Shown: positions 60,189 through 64,000 of the stretch, one piece after another | How positions within the stretch are numbered: position 1 is the first letter of the stretch | Layout of the letters: the number at the start of each line of letters is the position of its first letter | Assembly (NCBI GenBank): GCA_964384915.1 | Contig: CAYLMA010000007.1 | Span: 1-64,000, forward strand | DNA length: 64,000 nucleotides | Direction: 5' to 3' | Source: Sulfurimicrobium sp964384915 | GTDB lineage: Bacteria; Pseudomonadota; Gammaproteobacteria; Burkholderiales; Sulfuricellaceae | The notes under the pieces: generated by a model | Told to the model about the DNA's origin: nothing | Seen by the model: only the letters and a program-made list of their open reading frames with translations | Database searches by the model: none | Program-made: the position numbers and the translations under genes

Positions 60189-61568
60189 TTACTGGATGGT
60201 TTTGGCTTTTTCAACGGCTTCTTCAATGCCGCCCACCATGTAGAACGCTTGTTCTGGCAGGTGGTCGTACTCACCGTTGACAATCCCCTTAAACCCGGCC
60301 AGCGTGTCCTTGAGCGACACGAACTTGCCAGGACTGCCGGTAAAGACTTCGGCCACGAAGAAGGGTTGCGACAGGAAACGCTGGATTTTACGTGCGCGTG
60401 CCACGGCCAGTTTATCTTCCGGGGAAAGTTCATCCATACCCAGAATCGCGATAATGTCACGCAGTTCCTTGTAGCGCTGCAGCGTAGACTGCACAGCACG
60501 AGCCACGGTGTAGTGCTCCTCTCCCACAACCAGAGGATCAAGCTGGCGTGATGTTGAATCGAGTGGATCAACGGCAGGATAAATACCCAATTCAGCTACT
60601 TGACGCGACAGAACCACGGTTGCATCCAAGTGAGCAAAGGTGGTAGCAGGCGAAGGATCGGTCAAGTCATCCGCAGGAACGTAAACGGCCTGGATGGAAG
60701 TGATCGAGCCTTTTTTGGTGGAGGTAATACGCTCTTGCAGGCGGCCCATTTCTTCCGCCAGAGTCGGCTGGTAGCCCACGGCGGAGGGCATACGACCCAG
60801 CAGAGCGGATACTTCCGTACCGGCCAGGGTGTAACGATAAATGTTGTCTACAAACAGCAGCACGTCCCTGCCTTCGTCGCGGAAATATTCAGCCATGGTC
60901 AGGCCGGTCAAAGCAACACGCAGACGGTTACCAGGCGGCTCATTCATCTGGCCGTAAACCAGGGAAACCTTGTCCAGTACGCCGCCTTCCTTCATTTCGT
61001 GGTAGAAGTCGTTACCTTCTCGGGTACGTTCACCCACACCTGCAAACACTGAATAGCCACTGTGCTCAACCGCGATATTTCGGATCAATTCCATCATGTT
61101 CACGGTTTTACCCACGCCGGCGCCACCAAACAGGCCAACTTTTCCGCCTTTGGCAAACGGGCAGATCAGGTCGATCACCTTGATGCCGGTTTCGAGCAGT
61201 TCGTTGGATGCGGCAAGTTCATCGAATGCTGGCGCATTTCGGTGAATACCCCAACTTACTTCGTGACCGATCGGGCCCATCTCGTCAATCGGATTTCCCA
61301 GCACGTCCATGATGCGGCCCAAAGTCTTGGTTCCGACGGGAACGGAGATTGCTGCGCCGGTACCCGTCACAGGCATGCCGCGGCTCAGGCCGTCCGTGGT
61401 ACCCATCGCAATCGAGCGCACCACACCATCACCTAGTTGCTGCTGAACTTCCAGGGTAAGGCCAACTTCTTCCATTTTTAAGGCGTCATACACCTTGGGC
61501 ATGGCATCACGCGGAAACTGCACGTCGACTACCGGCCCAATAATTTGTACCACTTTACCTTGGCTCAT
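60189..61568 (-). CDS. atpD: ATP synthase beta subunit
   Basis: A 459-residue catalytic subunit with P-loop GGAGVGKTVNMMELIRN, the DELSEED-type segment (MDELSPEDKL) and the signature PAVDPLDSTSR. Each beta subunit synthesises ATP in the F1 head. Preceded by atpG with a 53-bp gap. Confidence 0.98.
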   Translation of the reverse strand: MSQGKVVQIIGPVVDVQFPRDAMPKVYDALKMEEVGLTLEVQQQLGDGVVRSIAMGTTDGLSRGMPVTGTGAAISVPVGTKTLGRIMDVLGNPIDEMGPIGHEVSWGIHRNAPAFDELAASNELLETGIKVIDLICPFAKGGKVGLFGGAGVGKTVNMMELIRNIAVEHSGYSVFAGVGERTREGNDFYHEMKEGGVLDKVSLVYGQMNEPPGNRLRVALTGLTMAEYFRDEGRDVLLFVDNIYRYTLAGTEVSALLGRMPSAVGYQPTLAEEMGRLQERITSTKKGSITSIQAVYVPADDLTDPSPATTFAHLDATVVLSRQVAELGIYPAVDPLDSTSRQLDPLVVGEEHYTVARAVQSTLQRYKELRDIIAILGMDELSPEDKLAVARARKIQRFLSQPFFVAEVFTGSPGKFVSLKDTLAGFKGIVNGEYDHLPEQAFYMVGGIEEAVEKAKTIQ

Positions 61569-61621
61569 TTTCTATCCTCGATACTGTTGATTCTGTGATC
61601 CGCTTGATTGTTCAAGATCGT

Positions 61622-62485
61622 TTAAACGGCAGCCGCGCCGGCAACGATTTCAGACAGCTCTTTGGTAATTGCCGCCTGACGGGTTTTGTTGTAGATCAGC
61701 TTGAGTTCGTCAATGACGTTGCCGGCATTGTCGGATGCAGCCTTCATCGCCACCATACGTGAGCTCTGCTCGGACGCCATGTTTTCCGCAACAGCCTGAT
61801 AGACCAGCGCCTCAATATAACGGTTCATCAGCTCATCGATTACCGATTTTGCTTCAGGCTCGTAGATGTAATCCCAGTGGCCCTGTGCCGAGCCCAGATC
61901 TTCTCCGGATAGCGGCAAGAGCTTCTCCATCGCCGGTTCCTGCTTCATGGTATTGATGAAGCGGGTGTAGCACAGATGCAACTCGTCGATCTTGCCCTCC
62001 ATATAGGCATCGAGCATAACCTTGACGGGTCCGATCAGCTTTTCAAGGTGAGGGGTATCACCTAGTCCGGTTACGTGGGACAGTACGTTGCCGCCCATGC
62101 GCTGCAGAAAACCGAATCCCTTGCCGCCAAGCGCACAGGCATCCACTTGCTTGCCAGATGCTTCCCAGGCCTTCATTTGCCCCAGCACCATACGAATCAC
62201 GTTCGTATTGAGACCGCCGCACAATCCTTTATCGGAAGTCACCATGATCACGCCGACCCGTTTCACCACATCCCGAGTGATCAGGAAAGGATGCTTGTAT
62301 TCGGTATGAGCATGGCTGAGGTGGGCTGCCACGTTGCGAATTTTTTCGCCGTAGGGACGGGCGGCACGCATCCTCTCCTGCGCTTTGCGCATTTTGGATG
62401 CAGCCACCATTTCCATGGCGCGAGTAATCTTCTGTGTATTCTGGACGCTCTTGATCTTGGTCCGAATCTCTTTTCCGCTCGCCAT
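61622..62485 (-). CDS. atpG: ATP synthase gamma subunit
   Basis: A 287-residue protein with N-terminal and C-terminal helices that form the central shaft of F1. It starts MASGKEIRTKIKSVQNTQKI, and the C-terminal signature ends YNKTRQAAITKELSEIVAGA. It follows atpA by 32 bp. Confidence 0.98.
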   Translation of the reverse strand: MASGKEIRTKIKSVQNTQKITRAMEMVAASKMRKAQERMRAARPYGEKIRNVAAHLSHAHTEYKHPFLITRDVVKRVGVIMVTSDKGLCGGLNTNVIRMVLGQMKAWEASGKQVDACALGGKGFGFLQRMGGNVLSHVTGLGDTPHLEKLIGPVKVMLDAYMEGKIDELHLCYTRFINTMKQEPAMEKLLPLSGEDLGSAQGHWDYIYEPEAKSVIDELMNRYIEALVYQAVAENMASEQSSRMVAMKAASDNAGNVIDELKLIYNKTRQAAITKELSEIVAGAAAV

Positions 62486-62517
62486 TATTCAGTCCTAAGT
62501 CTATGTTCCACGAAGCT

Positions 62518-64000
62518 TTAGTAAACCGAGCTGGCCTTGAACTCGTCAATCGCGCCCATCAGGGTTTTCTCGCTATCGGCACTGACATCACGCTCGCTCT
62601 CGATGGCGTTCATCAAAGCGCCATGTTTGCTCTTAACAAACGCTTGCAGGGCCGCTTCAAATGCCAATACTTTCTTGACATCGACGTCGTCCATGTAGCC
62701 CTTGTTTACGGCGTATAAGGTAACTGCCATTTCAGAGATTGACATCGGGGAATACTGGTTCTGTTTCATCAACTCCGTCACCAGCTTGCCGCGCTCCAGC
62801 TGCTTGCGTGTAGCTTCGTCGAGGTCGGATGCAAATTGAGCGAATGCAGCCAACTCACGATACTGAGCCAGAGCCAGACGAATACCACCGCCCAGTTTCT
62901 TGATTGCCTTTGTCTGAGCGGCGCCACCGACGCGAGACACGGACAAACCCGCGTTGATCGCAGGACGGATACCGGCGTTGAACAAGTCGCTTTCGAGGAA
63001 AATCTGGCCGTCCGTAATCGAAATTACGTTGGTCGGCACGAAGGCGGACACGTCACCAGCCTGGGTTTCAATCACTGGCAGGGCCGTGAGAGAACCTGTT
63101 TTTCCTTTTACTGCGCCGTTGGTAATCTTTTCAATGTGTTCCGCATTCACGCGAGCTGCACGCTCAAGAAGACGGGAGTGCAGGTAGAACACGTCACCGG
63201 GGTAAGCTTCGCGGCCAGGTGGACGGCGCAACAGCAAGGAGATCTGGCGGTAGGCCCAAGCCTGCTTGGTCAGGTCGTCGTATACAATCAGCGCATCTTC
63301 ACCACGATCGCGGAAGTATTCGCCCATGGTGCAACCAGCGTAAGGTGCGATGTATTGCATGGCAGCCGGATCGGAAGCTGTCGCGGCCACAATGATCGTA
63401 TGTCCCATTGCGCCGTGCTCTTCCAGCTTACGCACCACGTTGGCTACAGAAGAAGCTTTCTGGCCGATGGCGACGTAAATGCAAATAACGCCGGTGCCTT
63501 TTTGATTGATGATGGCGTCCACGGCAACAGCAGTCTTCCCGGTCTGGCGATCGCCAATGATTAGTTCGCGCTGGCCACGGCCAATTGGCACCATGGCATC
63601 AACCGACTTGAGACCGGTTTGCAGCGGCTGAGACACGGACTGACGGGAAATCACACCCGGCGCCACTTTTTCAATCGGGGAGGTTTGACTGGTGGCGATC
63701 GGACCTTTACCGTCGATCGGCTGGCCTAGAGAATTCACCACGCGGCCAATGAGCGCTTCACCAACCGGCACTTCAAGAATTTTGCCGGTGCATTTGACTG
63801 TGTCGCCTTCGCTGATATGCTCATATTCACCAAGCACCACGGCGCCGACTGAGTCGCGCTCAAGGTTCAGCGCCAAGCCAAAGGTATTGCCGGGGAATTC
63901 CAGCATCTCGCCCTGCATCACGCCGGAAAGTCCGTGAATACGTACGATACCGTCTGTGACAGAAACGACCGTACCCTGGTTGCGCGCTTCTGCGGCAGTT
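62518..64000 (-). CDS. atpA: ATP synthase alpha subunit, C-terminal part (5' end outside window)
   Basis: The frame is open to the window edge; upstream of the first internal ATG it reads RNQGTVVSVTDGIVRIHGLS, so the gene continues beyond base 64000. About 494 of roughly 513 residues are present. The P-loop GDRQTGKTAVAVDAI and signature PAINAGLSVSRVGG are present. It is the regulatory nucleotide-binding partner of beta in F1. The missing upstream genes would be atpIBEFH. Confidence 0.98.
   Translation of the reverse strand, partial: TAAEARNQGTVVSVTDGIVRIHGLSGVMQGEMLEFPGNTFGLALNLERDSVGAVVLGEYEHISEGDTVKCTGKILEVPVGEALIGRVVNSLGQPIDGKGPIATSQTSPIEKVAPGVISRQSVSQPLQTGLKSVDAMVPIGRGQRELIIGDRQTGKTAVAVDAIINQKGTGVICIYVAIGQKASSVANVVRKLEEHGAMGHTIIVAATASDPAAMQYIAPYAGCTMGEYFRDRGEDALIVYDDLTKQAWAYRQISLLLRRPPGREAYPGDVFYLHSRLLERAARVNAEHIEKITNGAVKGKTGSLTALPVIETQAGDVSAFVPTNVISITDGQIFLESDLFNAGIRPAINAGLSVSRVGGAAQTKAIKKLGGGIRLALAQYRELAAFAQFASDLDEATRKQLERGKLVTELMKQNQYSPMSISEMAVTLYAVNKGYMDDVDVKKVLAFEAALQAFVKSKHGALMNAIESERDVSADSEKTLMGAIDEFKASSVY

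Overview
The window reads as chromosomal DNA of a betaproteobacterium. It is GC-rich, with dense operons (glutamate synthase, hemE, priA, argS, the ATP synthase operon followed by glmU-glmS), a PilU-type pilus ATPase and paired solute:sodium symporters. A tusA-dsrE2 pair for sulfur trafficking points to a sulfur-oxidising member of the Nitrosomonadales (Sulfuricella/Thiobacillus-like). The genus is an inference from gene content, not a database result.

Layout. 1-6420: 3' end of gltB, then gltD, hemE and priA; a 422-bp hemE-priA spacer holds four inverted repeats and a perfect DnaA box. 7083-9512: an exported Fe-type superoxide dismutase, then a degenerate receiver protein overlapping a haem-binding HAMP sensor. 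9948-17591: argS, a SPOR protein, a DsbA-type oxidoreductase, a NarL-type regulator, a large uncharacterised protein, a TauD-like dioxygenase, a YggT-like membrane protein and a TPR protein. 17834-31784: two acetate-type symporter modules (DUF4212 + symporter; DUF485 + ActP), a DEDDh exonuclease, an OmpR/histidine-kinase pair, and two CBS/DUF294 signalling proteins that share a tract of over 1.2 kb with no visible difference. 32184-40276: alpha-2-macroglobulin and pbpC, separated by a REP-associated transposase with its own REP palindromes.

40367-44586 is an accessory island: a Phd/PIN toxin-antitoxin pair, a visibly AT-richer two-gene TcmP/DUF5131 (three-Cys) unit, a VapBC pair and a decayed TA pair whose toxin is frameshifted and truncated. 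44677-54936: gamma-glutamyltransferase, a NemR-like TetR regulator sharing an operator sequence with the downstream tusA-dsrE2 operon, an SDR, a TRAP transporter with a TatT-type lipoprotein, and a cation/proton antiporter. 55149-64000: pilU, tRNA-Gly(CCC), glmS, glmU, a terminator, and atpC-atpD-atpG-atpA (5' end outside the window).

How the parts fit. The symporter modules, the DUF294 proteins and the two-component system look like a carboxylate uptake and signalling region. Alpha-2-macroglobulin and PBP1C form the usual periplasmic surveillance and repair pair. The TetR-tusA-dsrE2 unit looks like a thiol-responsive sulfur-transfer switch. The most promising unexplained items are the TcmP/DUF5131 unit, the degenerate receiver with an output-less haem sensor, the gene-converted DUF294 paralogues, and the repeat-rich hemE-priA spacer.
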